A stretch of DNA of 64,000 nucleotides from Amycolatopsis umgeniensis (GTDB lineage: Bacteria > Actinomycetota > Actinomycetes > Mycobacteriales > Pseudonocardiaceae), in assembly GCF_014205155.1 (NCBI RefSeq), contig NZ_JACHMX010000001.1:5208001-5272000 (forward strand), given 5' to 3'. Below are positions 63,976 to 64,000 of this stretch, piece after piece (position 1 is the stretch's first letter; every line of letters starts with the position of its first letter). The position numbers were made by a program, and so were the translations under genes. The notes beneath the pieces are model-generated. The model searched no databases, was not told where the DNA came from, and saw only the letters and a program-made list of their open reading frames with translations.

Positions 63976-64000
63976 TGCAATCCTCGGGTCAAGGGGTCGC

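Overview
The window is G+C-rich actinobacterial DNA, most likely from a Pseudonocardiaceae member such as Amycolatopsis. This rests on gene content and order: the mycobacterial/streptomycete core block alr, tsaE, tsaB, rimI, tsaD, groES, groEL1, whiD/whiB3, bldM, shbA/sigD, guaB, guaB3, choD-like, guaA is present almost in order, with type VII secretion-type proteins on the left and many GTG starts. No sequence search could be run, so genus is inference.

Layout. (1) 1-9508: two copies of a three-gene cassette (small EspC/WXG100-like protein, ~800-residue WXG-containing Gly/Pro-rich protein, small protein with an acidic C-terminus), separated by a P450 / fatty-acyl-AMP ligase / carrier-protein trio (3132-6072). 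(2) 9749-20300: lipase-like hydrolase, glmS, NAD(P)HX repair enzyme, a sugar operon (DeoR regulator, xylulokinase, ABC ATPase), then alr-hydrolase-tsaE. (3) 20421-26576: a small membrane protein, a carboxyltransferase with malonyl-CoA synthetase, and tsaB-rimI-tsaD, which with tsaE supplies the t6A tRNA-modification machinery. (4) 26573-33867: UDP-GlcNAc epimerase, a surface-protein locus (59-residue sorting-signal-like protein, secreted protein, exosortase-family protease, membrane glycosyltransferase), a cell-wall amidase and a HAD phosphatase. (5) 33920-47013: a UbiA enzyme resembling the gammaproteobacterial one, CIRCE-groES-groEL1, then the developmental/sigma block and the two IMPDH-family genes. 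(6) 47091-55800: GMC oxidase, a mycothiol-type isomerase, a secreted flavin oxidase, aldehyde and alcohol dehydrogenases, DinB protein, guaA. (7) 55979-63975: PspC-type envelope-stress genes with a two-component system, EamA transporter/LysR pair, small hydrolase and a pseudokinase-like membrane protein.

The strongest feature not explained by genes is a dispersed palindromic repeat (core TTTAGCGGGCTAAA, about 26 bp with its conserved ends). I count 31 clear copies in 64 kb. They fill most convergent gene gaps, occur in arrays with a ~56-bp centre-to-centre period, supply the stop codons of at least six genes, and lie inside three coding regions, always in the one frame that has no stop codon (encoding FSGLNA/ISPLN-like peptides). 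I regard this as the best candidate for an undescribed element family. Whether it is already catalogued cannot be told from here.
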